A stretch of DNA of 29,353 nt from VMFP01 sp964630025 (GCA_964630025.1 CAZVRG010000011.1:1-29353), one strand, 5' to 3'; numbered from the stretch's first letter, positions 20,912 through 29,224 are shown. Notes: generated by a model from the letters alone, not told the origin. A program made the numbers and translations.

Positions 20912-22006
20912 ATGCGCCGACGCCCCGATCTTTTACTTCTGCTCGCAATTCTCGCACTGGTCGCGTTTGGTGTGTTGCTGCTTGCGTCCGCGAGCAGCGT
21001 GCTTGGTATTGATCTTTCGGGCGATCCCTACACATTCGCAAAGCACCAAATTTTCTATGGCGTGATTCCGGGAGTTATTGCGCTGTTTGTGATGATGCAT
21101 ATTCCCTATCGCATCTTGCGAAAAATCGTCATTCCGTTTCTGCTCTTTGTGATTGTTCTCTTGATTCTGGTCTTTATTCCGCCGTTCCAGACAGCGTCAA
21201 GCGGTGCGGCGCGATGGGTAAACGTTGGCCCGTTGTCTATTCAGCCATCCGAGCTCGCAAAGCTTGCCCTTGTGCTCTATCTTGCCGCACTGTTGAGCAG
21301 CCGCGATGTGCGCGGCGGACATATACGGGAGACACTCTTTCCGTTTGTCACTGTGGTCAGCATTCTCGCATTTCTGCTGATTGCGCAACCAAACCTTGGA
21401 ACACTCTCGTTGATTGCAGCCACCGCCATGTGCATGTACGCGGCGGCTGGTGCACGGCTTCCGCACCTTGCGGGCATGGTGACCGTTGCCGGCGTGCTGT
21501 TCCTCGTTCTCATTCGCACGGCACCCTACCGACTTGCGCGTCTCATCACGTTCCTGCGGCCGGAAACGGATCCGAAGGGTATTGGCTACCAGGTGCAGCA
21601 AGCCCTTATTGCAATTGGGTCTGGGGGCATGTGGGGATTTGGGCTTGGGCGAAGCCGACAGAAGTTTCGCTATCTTCCGGAACCGGCGGGCGATGCCATT
21701 TTTGCGATTGCCGCGGAGGAAATGGGATTTATCCGCATCGTGCTGTTCCTGCTGCTCTATCTCTTTATCATTCTTCGGGGGTATCGGATTGCGCAGGCAT
21801 GCCCGGATCCCTTTGGCCGCCTTGTTGCAGTCGGCATCACGTCGTGGTTCCTGGTGCAAGTATTTGTGCATATCGGCGCAAATGCCGGCATTGTTCCGTT
21901 AACGGGCATCCCGCTTCCATTTGTTTCGTACGGGGGGTCCGCGCTTGTGGTAGCGCTCGCGGGCGCCGGCATTCTTCTGAATATTTCGAAGTACAGCCAA
22001 GAATGA
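20912..22006 (+). CDS. ftsW: septal peptidoglycan polymerase of the SEDS family
   Basis: The 364-aa membrane protein has about 10 helices and SEDS motifs: IQPSELAKLALVLYLA, AQPNLGT, KGIGYQVQQALIAIGSGG with GFGLGRS, LPEPAGDAIFAIAAEEMGF (containing the catalytic-region Asp) and TGIPLPFVSYGGS near the C-terminus. FtsW polymerises lipid II at the septum together with a class B PBP, here not in the window. RodA is the alternative, but the position between mraY and murG favours FtsW. ATG20912 is used; GTG20909 directly upstream is possible. No SD is present. Confidence 0.93.
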   Translation: MRRRPDLLLLLAILALVAFGVLLLASASSVLGIDLSGDPYTFAKHQIFYGVIPGVIALFVMMHIPYRILRKIVIPFLLFVIVLLILVFIPPFQTASSGAARWVNVGPLSIQPSELAKLALVLYLAALLSSRDVRGGHIRETLFPFVTVVSILAFLLIAQPNLGTLSLIAATAMCMYAAAGARLPHLAGMVTVAGVLFLVLIRTAPYRLARLITFLRPETDPKGIGYQVQQALIAIGSGGMWGFGLGRSRQKFRYLPEPAGDAIFAIAAEEMGFIRIVLFLLLYLFIILRGYRIAQACPDPFGRLVAVGITSWFLVQVFVHIGANAGIVPLTGIPLPFVSYGGSALVVALAGAGILLNISKYSQE

Positions 22007-22010
22007 AAGA

Positions 22011-22035
22011 GGCCGCATCCATTCGGAATGCGGCC
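22011..22035 (-). terminator. hairpin ending the 22045-22755 gene
   Basis: GGCCGCAT (22011-22018) pairs with ATGCGGCC (22028-22035), with further pairs inside the loop. On the minus strand it lies about 10 bases past the stop of the unknown gene and is followed by CTCTTTCATTC, a weak T-rich tail. It abuts the ftsW stop and may serve both strands. Confidence 0.6.
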
Positions 22036-22044
22036 GGAGGCGTG

Positions 22045-22755
22045 TCAAAGCACGTGATGGATCGCAGCAACTTTTTGCGCGGGCGTCATCCGTGCGAGCA
22101 GGGCATGCGTGAGTCGCTCAACGAACACAGGGAGAAGCTCATTCTGGCTACCCGTTCCGATGTTTGTGAAGAGATAGTCGACGGCCAACGTTGTCTGGGC
22201 GGCACGACTCTGCTGCATCTCTGGCTCGGAAATCTCGGGAAGATCTGCATGCGGAGGACAAAGTCGGTGCGTACTCTTCACTGGGAAGAGAAACGTCTTT
22301 AGTGCGTGAACAAGGCGTTTCTGGAACTCCGCGTGGTTGGCGTTCCCCGAGCGGTGATGCGGGAGTGTCGGCGTCCCTCGACAGAGTAGCTCCGTCAGTT
22401 TGGGGAGAAGTTTTGCCTGGAATGGTGTTTGACACCACTCGGTATCAAGCGCCACTCCGGCTTCCAGAAGGCCAAGAAATGTACCGTAGTAGGGTCCCTG
22501 CGGCGCTCGAAGCATGCCGGGATGGTCCACAACTGCTTCCAACCACGTGTGTGCGTTTTCCGGTTGCCATGCAACGACCATGCGGTGTGTCGCGACAGCA
22601 GTTTCCCACTCGCCGTCAAAATTGAGCCCCTCAACGGTAAGGAATTGAGCCAGTGTTTTTAGATAGTCCTGGGTTTCGATGAGCGTGAGGATTGGCTCAT
22701 GCGTCCGATAGTCCACCTTCACATAGTCAAAGATCCTTCGGAGTTCTTCGATCAT
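22045..22755 (-). CDS. protein of unknown function inside the mur cluster
   Basis: I do not recognise this 236-aa soluble protein. It starts MIEELRRIFDYVKVDY, is rich in Leu, Thr, His and Trp, has no signal peptide or membrane helix, and looks mostly helical. It includes VATHRMVVAWQPENAHTWLE, two His/Cys-containing stretches (LPHHRSGNANHAEF and HRLCPPHADLPEI) and ends VAAIHHVL. ATG22755 has AGAAGGAA about 6 bases upstream; an open extension to 22797 lacks an SD. It runs against the direction of all surrounding wall genes and has its own terminator. A TTGACG (22868-22863) about 110 bases upstream is a possible -35. Confidence 0.6.
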   Translation of the reverse strand: MIEELRRIFDYVKVDYRTHEPILTLIETQDYLKTLAQFLTVEGLNFDGEWETAVATHRMVVAWQPENAHTWLEAVVDHPGMLRAPQGPYYGTFLGLLEAGVALDTEWCQTPFQAKLLPKLTELLCRGTPTLPHHRSGNANHAEFQKRLVHALKTFLFPVKSTHRLCPPHADLPEISEPEMQQSRAAQTTLAVDYLFTNIGTGSQNELLPVFVERLTHALLARMTPAQKVAAIHHVL

Positions 22756-22875
22756 ATTCGATTCCTTCTGTGAAAGAACCTCTTTCGAGGGCGTCATCGC
22801 GTTCTCACGCGATGGACGATACGCTCTCGCGTGCCCTCACGCTAGTGCAGGGTCACGGGGAGCGTCAATAGTAGG

Positions 22876-22881
22876 TATGGT
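22876..22881 (+). promoter_or_regulatory. possible -10 element of murG
   Basis: TATGGT lies 12 bases before ATG22894, predicting a leader of about 5 bases. No good -35 is at the right distance. A promoter is needed here because the preceding gene is on the other strand. Confidence 0.4.
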
Positions 22882-22893
22882 ACCCTCAAGCAT

Positions 22894-24075
22894 ATGCGCA
22901 TTGTCCTGACCGGAGGCGGGACGGGGGGCCATGTGACGCCGCTCGTTGCGATTGCCGGCGTGCTTCGTCGGTGGGATGCGGAAGGAAAACTTCCGGCGCT
23001 GACCGCAGATGATCATGCGTTGGAAATGCTCTATGTCGGCGTGGTGTCCGACATGGACCGACGCGGTCTCGAAGAGGCCGGAATTCCCTATCGCCATATT
23101 CCATCTGGAAAGATTCGTCGGTATCTGTCCGGCGCGCATCTCACTGCTGTCGATGTGGTATGTCGCCTTCCCGTCGGCATTCTCCGGGCAGTGTGGACGC
23201 TGTTTGTCTTGATGCCGGATGTGATCTTCAGCAAGGGCGGATATGGCGCCGTACCGGTGATGATCGCCGCGTGGGTATATCGCATCCCGTTTCTCCTCCA
23301 TGAAACGGATAGTGTTCCTGGACTTGCCAATCAGCGCTTTGCCCGGTTTGCATCGGCTATTGCTGTCGGATTCCCGGATGCCGAGAAGGCATTTCCGCCG
23401 AAGAAAACGTTTACCGTGGGAACGCCGTTACGCCCGGCGTTTTCGTCGCTTCCGTCTCCAGAAGCTGCCCGACAGCGCCTTGGTCTCCATGATCGCAAGC
23501 CCGTGATATTTGTGACCGGCGGAAGTCAGGGAGCACAACGACTGAACACGGTACTTCTCGCGAATGTGACGCGGCTCTTGCCGGAGGCGCAGATTCTCCA
23601 TCAAGTGGGTGAGCAAAATCTCGCGGCGGTGAATGCATTTGTGCAGAAAGACCTCGCGCAATTTCCGGACATTCAGGATTACCACATGATCGGGTTCCTT
23701 TCCGAGCAGGATATGGCACTGTCGTTTGCCGCCGCGGATCTTATTATCAGTCGCGCGGGCGGGACCACGCTTGCGGAAATCGCTGCGGCGGGGAAACCCT
23801 CGGTACTCATTCCGTTGCGGGAGGCCGCACAGCAGCATCAATGGGAAAACGCGTATTTCTTCCGCGAGCGCGGCGCAGCCGCTGTTCTTGACGAAAGTAA
23901 TCTCACGCCGTCGGTGTTTCATACAACGATTTCTCGTCTTCTCTCGAATCCGCAGGACCTTCGCGTTATGGCGGAGCGTGTCAGGAGCCTCCATCGTCCC
24001 AACGCGGCCGAAGATCTTGCGCGCATTCTTCTGGAAATGGCTCACGGACGGCTCCCGCAACGCGCACTGGCGTAA
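22894..24075 (+). CDS. murG: UDP-GlcNAc:lipid I N-acetylglucosaminyltransferase
   Basis: The 393-aa peripheral membrane enzyme adds GlcNAc to lipid I to make lipid II at the cytoplasmic face. It has GGGTGGH (7-13), SKGGYGAVP (113-121), HETDSVPG (136-143), GGSQGA (209-214), SRAGGTT (286-292) and the donor-binding QxxNA region (about 314-320), all diagnostic for MurG. It is slightly longer than the usual 355-365 residues because of an insertion near residues 26-42 (DAEGKLPALTADDHALE). No SD precedes ATG22894. The murC-murB gene follows 30 bp downstream. Confidence 0.97.
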   Translation: MRIVLTGGGTGGHVTPLVAIAGVLRRWDAEGKLPALTADDHALEMLYVGVVSDMDRRGLEEAGIPYRHIPSGKIRRYLSGAHLTAVDVVCRLPVGILRAVWTLFVLMPDVIFSKGGYGAVPVMIAAWVYRIPFLLHETDSVPGLANQRFARFASAIAVGFPDAEKAFPPKKTFTVGTPLRPAFSSLPSPEAARQRLGLHDRKPVIFVTGGSQGAQRLNTVLLANVTRLLPEAQILHQVGEQNLAAVNAFVQKDLAQFPDIQDYHMIGFLSEQDMALSFAAADLIISRAGGTTLAEIAAAGKPSVLIPLREAAQQHQWENAYFFRERGAAAVLDESNLTPSVFHTTISRLLSNPQDLRVMAERVRSLHRPNAAEDLARILLEMAHGRLPQRALA

Positions 24076-24087
24076 GAGGAAAAAGTC

Positions 24088-24096
24088 TGGTATGAT
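24088..24096 (+). promoter_or_regulatory. extended -10 promoter of murC-murB
   Basis: TGG-TATGAT (24088-24096) is an extended -10 with a near-consensus hexamer. It ends 9 bases before ATG24106, so the mRNA would have at most a few leader bases. A poor -35 is compatible with an extended -10 promoter. Confidence 0.55.
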
Positions 24097-24105
24097 CACG
24101 CACTC

Positions 24106-26628
24106 ATGATGCCTACGCGTCGGGAAGAAACGCGTTCGGAGACGCCTTCTGCCACACCCCTGCGGCAAGAGACTGCGCAGGGCGTTGTGGCACGCGTTGG
24201 CCACGCGCACATCGTCGGTCTTGGCGGCATCGGTACGTCGGCAATTGCGCAGTGGCTGCAGCGGATGGGGTGGACGGTGACCGGGGTTGATCGCGCCGGG
24301 TCTTCCATCACGGAAGCGCTTGCGCGTGTGGGCATCGCCGTTGAACAAGAGAACGTGGAGCAGTGTCCGTCCGGGACATCATTGCTTGTGTATTCCGGTG
24401 CAGTGCCTTCCGAGCATCCATTGCGCACAACCGCACGTGCGGCAGGCATCCGCGAAATCTCCTACGCGGAACTCTTGGGCGCACTCACGCGTCCGTATCG
24501 GACGATTGGCGTTTCCGGCTCGCACGGAAAATCAACAACCACCGCGCTCGTTGGGCTTCTGTTAGAAGCCGCTTCCAAAGATCCCACCGTGGTTATTGGA
24601 ACACGCGTTCCGCAGTGGGAACAGTATGGCGTAGGGAATTACCGCCCAGGACATTCGGATGTCGCCGTTGTCGAGGCGGATGAATACGGGAAACATTTTC
24701 TCGAGCTTGTTCCGGAGGTTGCGCTGGTGACATCTCTTGATCATGACCATGTCGATGAATTTCCAACCTCCGTAGACTATCAAGCGGCATTTGAGCAATT
24801 CGTACAGCGCGTATCGCCCGGCGGCACGATCGTTTTGTGCGCGGAAGATCCCGCCACGCTCGCGCTGCGATCCGCACTTTCCCCGCGCCAGCACGTCCTG
24901 ACATATGGCGTCGGCAACATTGCCGCGCACGCGGACGTACACGCGACAGAGCCGCAGTCCGCAGACGGCGTTCAGACGTTTCGCGTGACGGTGCGCGGAC
25001 AGGACTGGGGCGTGTTCACGCTTCGCATACCGGGTCGGCATGTCGTTCTTGATGCGGTGGGCGCGCTCGCTGCAACGCTCACATTTGGCGTATCACCCGA
25101 CACCGCGCGTCGCGCGTTCGAGGCATTCCAAGGGACATGGCGACGGTTTGAGCGCGTTGGGCAACTCAATGGTGCGCCGGTGATTTCCGATTACGCGCAC
25201 CATCCCACGGAAGTGCGTGCATTGGCCGCCGCGGCGCGGCAGGGGTTTCCAGATCGGCGTCTTATTATCGCATTTCAGCCGCATCATCACGCGCGGACGA
25301 TTGCATTTCAACCGCAGTTTATCGATGCGCTCCGCGGTTTTGACGCTGTGGTACTCGCAGAAGTATACGATGTTGCGGGTCGCGAACACGCGCAACGAAC
25401 GAGCACGCGCGCGTGGGCGGACACGTTGCGCGCCGAAGGAAAAGATGCGACATATGCGGCCGCATTTCCCGAACTCGAGGCGCATCTCCGGAATGCCGTG
25501 GGGCCAAACGACGCGTTGTTCGTTGTCGGCGCGGGAGACATTGATACGGTTGCGCGAAGGATTGCGGGTCCTGCCGATTCCGCGTCCGCCTTGCGCTCGG
25601 CCCATCCCGTGGTCGGGACGCTCAGAATCCCCAGCGTGGATTCTGAGCTGCGACTCGAGTCCTCGCTCTCCTCCGCCAATGGCGGAGGAACCGTGCCCGC
25701 TCGGACCCTCGACGCCCCGCCAGGGATGGGACCGAGCCGGCGGACCGGCACGCAACGTGTCGTTATTGAGGAGCGGATCTCTCTCGCACGCTATTCCACC
25801 CTTCACGTCGGCGGTGAAGCGCGCTATTTCACGCGTGTGACAACGCTTCCGGAACTGCGGGAGGCGCTTACATGGGCGACAGAACAGGGAGTGCCATGGT
25901 TCATCCTTGGCGGCGGATCGAACTTTTTCTGTCGTCAGGAAGGATTCCCCGGACTCGTCATCAAAATGGAAAACCGCGACATTGCAATTGATGACAATGA
26001 ACTCACGGTAGATGCGGGCGCAATCACGCGTCTGGCGGTCACGCACGGTGTGCGTCAGGGATTGCGCGGCATGGAGCGTCTTGCCGGCATTCCGGGTACT
26101 ATCGGCGGTGCGGTGCGCGGCAACGCCGGCGCGTTTGGGATGGAGACAAAGGATCGTCTGGCACGAGTGCACGTTCTCCGACGGTCCGCCGCGGGGTGGG
26201 AAGAGGATATGCTTCCACGCGAAGATCTGACATTCGAGTACCGGGGGTCCACGTTCAAGCGCGATCCGACATTTGCTGTCGTGTGGCGCGCAACCTTCGC
26301 ACTTGAACGCGGTGACGTGGCGGAGGGAGAACGACTGGTGAACGAGGATCTGATGGCCCGGCGCGCGAAACAGCCGTATGAATTTCCGAGCGTCGGGTCG
26401 GTGTTCAGAAACCCGTCGTCGGAACGCCCGGCGGGGGCGCTGATTGAGGCTGCGGGACTCAAAGGACATCGCGTTGGCAGCGCAGAAGTCTCCACGAAGC
26501 ACGCGAATTTCATTGTGAATCGCGGCGGCGCGACGGCCGCAGATGTCTCCGCGCTTGTCGCGGAGATCCAGCGACGCGTGTTCGAAACCTCCGGCGTGTC
26601 GCTTACACCCGAGATTTTCCCTTTGTAA
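24106..26628 (+). CDS. murC-murB: MurC-MurB fusion: UDP-MurNAc-L-Ala ligase and UDP-MurNAc dehydrogenase
   Basis: The 840-aa protein has two complete enzymes. Residues about 30-487 are MurC: VGLGGIGTSA (37-46), ATP loop GSHGKSTT (138-145), EADEYGKHFLEL, TSLDHDHVDEFPT, DYAHHPTE (362-369) and QPHHHART (391-398). It adds L-Ala to UDP-MurNAc. Residues about 551-840 are MurB: YSTLHVGG (563-570), LGGGSNFF (601-608), GIPGTIGGAVRGNAGAFG (661-678), YRGSTFK (712-718), SVGSVFRNP with the proton-donor Ser765, and terminal TPEIF with Glu836. MurB makes UDP-MurNAc by NADPH reduction, so the fusion joins successive steps in reverse order. The linker (about 488-550) is encoded by a hairpin repeat. ATG24109 is an alternative start. 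Confidence 0.95.
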   Translation: MMPTRREETRSETPSATPLRQETAQGVVARVGHAHIVGLGGIGTSAIAQWLQRMGWTVTGVDRAGSSITEALARVGIAVEQENVEQCPSGTSLLVYSGAVPSEHPLRTTARAAGIREISYAELLGALTRPYRTIGVSGSHGKSTTTALVGLLLEAASKDPTVVIGTRVPQWEQYGVGNYRPGHSDVAVVEADEYGKHFLELVPEVALVTSLDHDHVDEFPTSVDYQAAFEQFVQRVSPGGTIVLCAEDPATLALRSALSPRQHVLTYGVGNIAAHADVHATEPQSADGVQTFRVTVRGQDWGVFTLRIPGRHVVLDAVGALAATLTFGVSPDTARRAFEAFQGTWRRFERVGQLNGAPVISDYAHHPTEVRALAAAARQGFPDRRLIIAFQPHHHARTIAFQPQFIDALRGFDAVVLAEVYDVAGREHAQRTSTRAWADTLRAEGKDATYAAAFPELEAHLRNAVGPNDALFVVGAGDIDTVARRIAGPADSASALRSAHPVVGTLRIPSVDSELRLESSLSSANGGGTVPARTLDAPPGMGPSRRTGTQRVVIEERISLARYSTLHVGGEARYFTRVTTLPELREALTWATEQGVPWFILGGGSNFFCRQEGFPGLVIKMENRDIAIDDNELTVDAGAITRLAVTHGVRQGLRGMERLAGIPGTIGGAVRGNAGAFGMETKDRLARVHVLRRSAAGWEEDMLPREDLTFEYRGSTFKRDPTFAVVWRATFALERGDVAEGERLVNEDLMARRAKQPYEFPSVGSVFRNPSSERPAGALIEAAGLKGHRVGSAEVSTKHANFIVNRGGATAADVSALVAEIQRRVFETSGVSLTPEIFPL
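25584..25745. repeat. 162-bp multi-hairpin element forming the MurC-MurB linker
   Basis: Outer arms GTCCGCC (25584-25590) and GGCGGAC (25739-25745) enclose a second pair, CTCGGCCCATCCC (25596-25608) with GGGATGGGACCGAG (25723-25736, one bulge). Inside are two perfect hairpins: GCTCAGAATCC/GGATTCTGAGC (25620-25648, 11 bp) and TCCTCCGCC/GGCGGAGGA (25669-25689, 9 bp, 3-base loop). The length is 54 codons, so the frame is kept. The encoded segment is Ser/Gly/Pro/Arg-rich and matches neither enzyme family. Confidence 0.8.
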
Positions 26629-29202
26629 ATGCGTACCCGAGCGAAGAAATTTTCATTCCGCTCCGTGACATTCGCGCCCGCCGCGCGCACGATCACATTT
26701 CGGTATGCGGTGACCCTTGCGGACGGAACGGAACGAATATTTCGGGAGCAGCTGTTGCTTCCGCGCTCCATCGATGTGAAGCAGATTCCGCCGGAATTGT
26801 TGAAACGAATACTTCAGGAGCTGCACCACGTCATCGGCATCAGCTACTACAAACTCTTCTTCCCGCGAGTGATGACGCTTCCGCGCGCGCTTTCTTCGAT
26901 ACAGGCAACGTTTTGGAATACCGTGTACCGCCGTGGGCTCGGGGAATTTTTCTATCGAAATCGTCTTGATCCGCGTCACTGTGCACGCTTTCCTGTCGAT
27001 CGATCTGTTCCGTCGCCCGTCTCCATGCGTCTGCCGCGTCGTGACCGTTCCCTCGTCGGCGTGGGCGGGGGAAAAGAGTCCGTTGTCGTAGTGGAACTCC
27101 TCAAAGCCGCCGGAAAAGATGTCACCGCGTTTGTCATCGAAACCGAACGCGCGCAGCCGATCATAGATGATGTCGTCAAAACGATGGGCATTCCGGTACT
27201 GCGCGTGCGTCGCACGCTTGATCCACAACTGTTCGATGTGTCGAGCGGAGCGCTGCAAGGGCACATTCCCGTTTCCGCCATCACGGCATGGATCGGATTT
27301 CTTCTTGCCGCGCTCTACGACTACCGATCAGTGATCGTGGGGAACGAATGGAGCAGCAGCGTCGGGAATGTGCGATGGAAAGGAGAGGAGATCAATCACC
27401 AGTGGAGCAAATCGGAAGAATGCGAGAGGCTCTTTCAAGAGTACACGCGCGCGACCCTGACGCCGGACATTACCTATTTCTCCCTCCTGCGCCCATTCAC
27501 CGAGCTGCGGATTGCGGAAATGTTTGCGCAGCATCCCCGCTATCACCAGCATTTTTCAAGCTGCAATCGGCAATTTACCGCGCGCCTGCCTGCCGAACAG
27601 GCAGGCGGTGCGCGGCCCCGAACACGCTGGTGCGGACAGTGTGCCAAGTGCGCCTTTGTGTTTCTTCTGCTTGCCGCAGTGCTCCCAAAGCGCCACGTTC
27701 TGCGCATTGTCGGAAAGAATCTTCTTGATGATGCTGCGCTTCTTCCGCTCTATCGTGATCTCCTCGGCTTTGGAAGGCTGAAACCGTTTGATTGCGTGGG
27801 GACATTTGAGGAAGCACGCGCGGCGCTGTGGAGCGCACGCAAGCAGTTCGGTAGTGCGCGTGTGGTGAAGGAATTTCTTCCCCGCATTCGCAACGGCAAC
27901 GCGTTGGCGGAAGACGCGCGCCGCGTGCGCGATGTGCACACGGTACCGCCGCATTTCCAGTTTTTCGGGATGCAGAACGCGCTGCTCCTCGGATATGGGC
28001 GGGAAGGGAAGGCAACACGGCGGTATCTGCAGAAACGGTTTCCGAGGCTAAAACTTGGCATTGCTGATGCGTCGCAAGGAAAAAACTATCTCCAGAGACA
28101 GAAAGGCTACGACATCGGCATCAAAACACCGGGCATGCCCAAACGGCTTGTCACGATGCCATATACAACGGCGACACATATCTTCTTTTCTGAACTCCGC
28201 GGGACACCGGTACGGATCGTGGGTGTCACGGGGACAAAAGGAAAGAGCACGACGACTGCGCTGATTGGGGAGCTCCTGCGAGCGGGTGGTCACCGCGTCC
28301 GCGTTCTCGGCAATATCGGCGTGCCGATGGTAGAAGCTCTCGAACAACCATTGAAAGGGGATGAGATCATCGTAGTAGAGCTTTCCAGTCATCAATTGGA
28401 TGATCTGCGGTTTTCACCACACGTCGCGGTTGCGCTGAATCTCTTTCCTGAACACATTCCGTATCACGGAGATGTGGAGGCCTATTATGCCGCGAAGAAA
28501 AACATCGTTGCGTTTCAACGCCCACACGATGCGTTCGTGTACAACCCGCGCGATGCGCGCCTACGGCAATGGGCGCGACACGCACCGGGTCACGCGGTGC
28601 CATGGGCCGATACCCTGCCCATCGCGAGAAACGAGATTCCGCTCCTCGGCGCGCACAATCTCGAGAATGTCAAAGCGGCCGTTGCCGTTGCGAAACTCTT
28701 CGGCGTTTCCGATGCGGCGATTCGGCGCGGGGTGAAACATTTTCGTCCGCTTCCGCACCGCTTGCAAAAGGTTGGCACATTCCACGGCATTACGTTTTAC
28801 GACGACGCAATTTCCACCACGCCGGAATCGACCATTGCGGCACTGCGCGCACTGCCGAATGTCCAGACGATTCTTCTTGGCGGAGAAGACCGCGGCTATG
28901 ATTTTCGTGCACTAGAGCGGGAGCTGCGGAAATGCCGCGTCAGAAACGTCGTATTGTTCCCCGACAGCGGAAAGCGGATGTTGCGTTCGCGACGAGAGTT
29001 TAATGTGCTTGAGACGAAGAGTATGAGTGACGCCGTCCGCTTCGCATATCGTGTGACACCGCCGGGGAGCATTTGCCTTCTTTCTACCGCCTCCCCCAGC
29101 TACTCCCTTTGGGAAAATTTCGAGGCAAAGGGCGCGCTTTTCCAGCGCGCAGTGCGGACATTGCGATCCCTCCGTCGCAATGCGCGTGCCGGTCACGCGT
29201 GA
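26629..29202 (+). CDS. murL-murD: MurL-MurD fusion: glutamyl epimerase plus UDP-MurNAc-L-Ala glutamate ligase
   Basis: The 857-aa protein starts at ATG26629, directly after the murC-murB TAA, so translation is surely coupled. Residues 1 to about 445 resemble MurL, the ATP-dependent UDP-MurNAc-L-Ala-L-Glu epimerase described in Xanthomonas: GVGGGKES (144-151), GNEWSSS (238-244), INHQWSKSEECERLFQEY (255-272), SCNRQF (311-316) and WCGQCAKCAFV (334-344). Residues about 447-857 are MurD: GYGREGKA (455-462), GTKGKSTT (535-542), LGNIG (560-564), ELSSHQLDDL (584-593), YYAAKKNI (619-626), GAHNLENVKAA (674-684), LPHRLQKVG (708-716), LLGGEDRGYDF (749-759). Together they would add L-Glu and invert it to D-Glu. 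MurD's usual NDSKATN is FYDDAISTT here. An in-frame hairpin lies at 320-327. Confidence 0.9.
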   Translation: MRTRAKKFSFRSVTFAPAARTITFRYAVTLADGTERIFREQLLLPRSIDVKQIPPELLKRILQELHHVIGISYYKLFFPRVMTLPRALSSIQATFWNTVYRRGLGEFFYRNRLDPRHCARFPVDRSVPSPVSMRLPRRDRSLVGVGGGKESVVVVELLKAAGKDVTAFVIETERAQPIIDDVVKTMGIPVLRVRRTLDPQLFDVSSGALQGHIPVSAITAWIGFLLAALYDYRSVIVGNEWSSSVGNVRWKGEEINHQWSKSEECERLFQEYTRATLTPDITYFSLLRPFTELRIAEMFAQHPRYHQHFSSCNRQFTARLPAEQAGGARPRTRWCGQCAKCAFVFLLLAAVLPKRHVLRIVGKNLLDDAALLPLYRDLLGFGRLKPFDCVGTFEEARAALWSARKQFGSARVVKEFLPRIRNGNALAEDARRVRDVHTVPPHFQFFGMQNALLLGYGREGKATRRYLQKRFPRLKLGIADASQGKNYLQRQKGYDIGIKTPGMPKRLVTMPYTTATHIFFSELRGTPVRIVGVTGTKGKSTTTALIGELLRAGGHRVRVLGNIGVPMVEALEQPLKGDEIIVVELSSHQLDDLRFSPHVAVALNLFPEHIPYHGDVEAYYAAKKNIVAFQRPHDAFVYNPRDARLRQWARHAPGHAVPWADTLPIARNEIPLLGAHNLENVKAAVAVAKLFGVSDAAIRRGVKHFRPLPHRLQKVGTFHGITFYDDAISTTPESTIAALRALPNVQTILLGGEDRGYDFRALERELRKCRVRNVVLFPDSGKRMLRSRREFNVLETKSMSDAVRFAYRVTPPGSICLLSTASPSYSLWENFEAKGALFQRAVRTLRSLRRNARAGHA
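27583..27607. repeat. hairpin repeat CGCCTGCCTG / CAGGCAGGCG inside the MurL domain
   Basis: A perfect 10-bp stem with a 5-base loop is read as RLPAEQAGG between the SCNRQF and WCGQC motifs. Its position between two conserved metal- or nucleotide-site motifs suggests a tolerated surface-loop insertion. Confidence 0.8.
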
Positions 29203-29205
29203 ATC

Positions 29206-29224
29206 TGCTTTCCTTGGGAAAGCA
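29206..29224 (+). terminator. hairpin after murL-murD
   Basis: TGCTTTCC (29206-29213) pairs perfectly with GGAAAGCA (29217-29224) around a 3-base loop, 4 bases after the stop codon. It marks the end of the wall operon but lacks a T run, so termination may be weak or it may protect the 3' end. The rest of the window to 29353 has no gene that I can support. Confidence 0.5.

Noticed and set aside
21214..22302. 362-codon frame on the + strand overlapping ftsW and the next gene
   Set aside because: It crosses both the end of ftsW and the convergent unknown gene, passes through the terminator hairpin, and has a Cys/Arg/His-rich composition. It is a frame-shifted shadow of FtsW.
25093..26502. Long open frame (469 codons) on the minus strand opposite murC-murB
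   Set aside because: The composition (Arg, His, Cys, Ser rich) is that of a shadow frame, and the sense strand encodes two complete enzymes.
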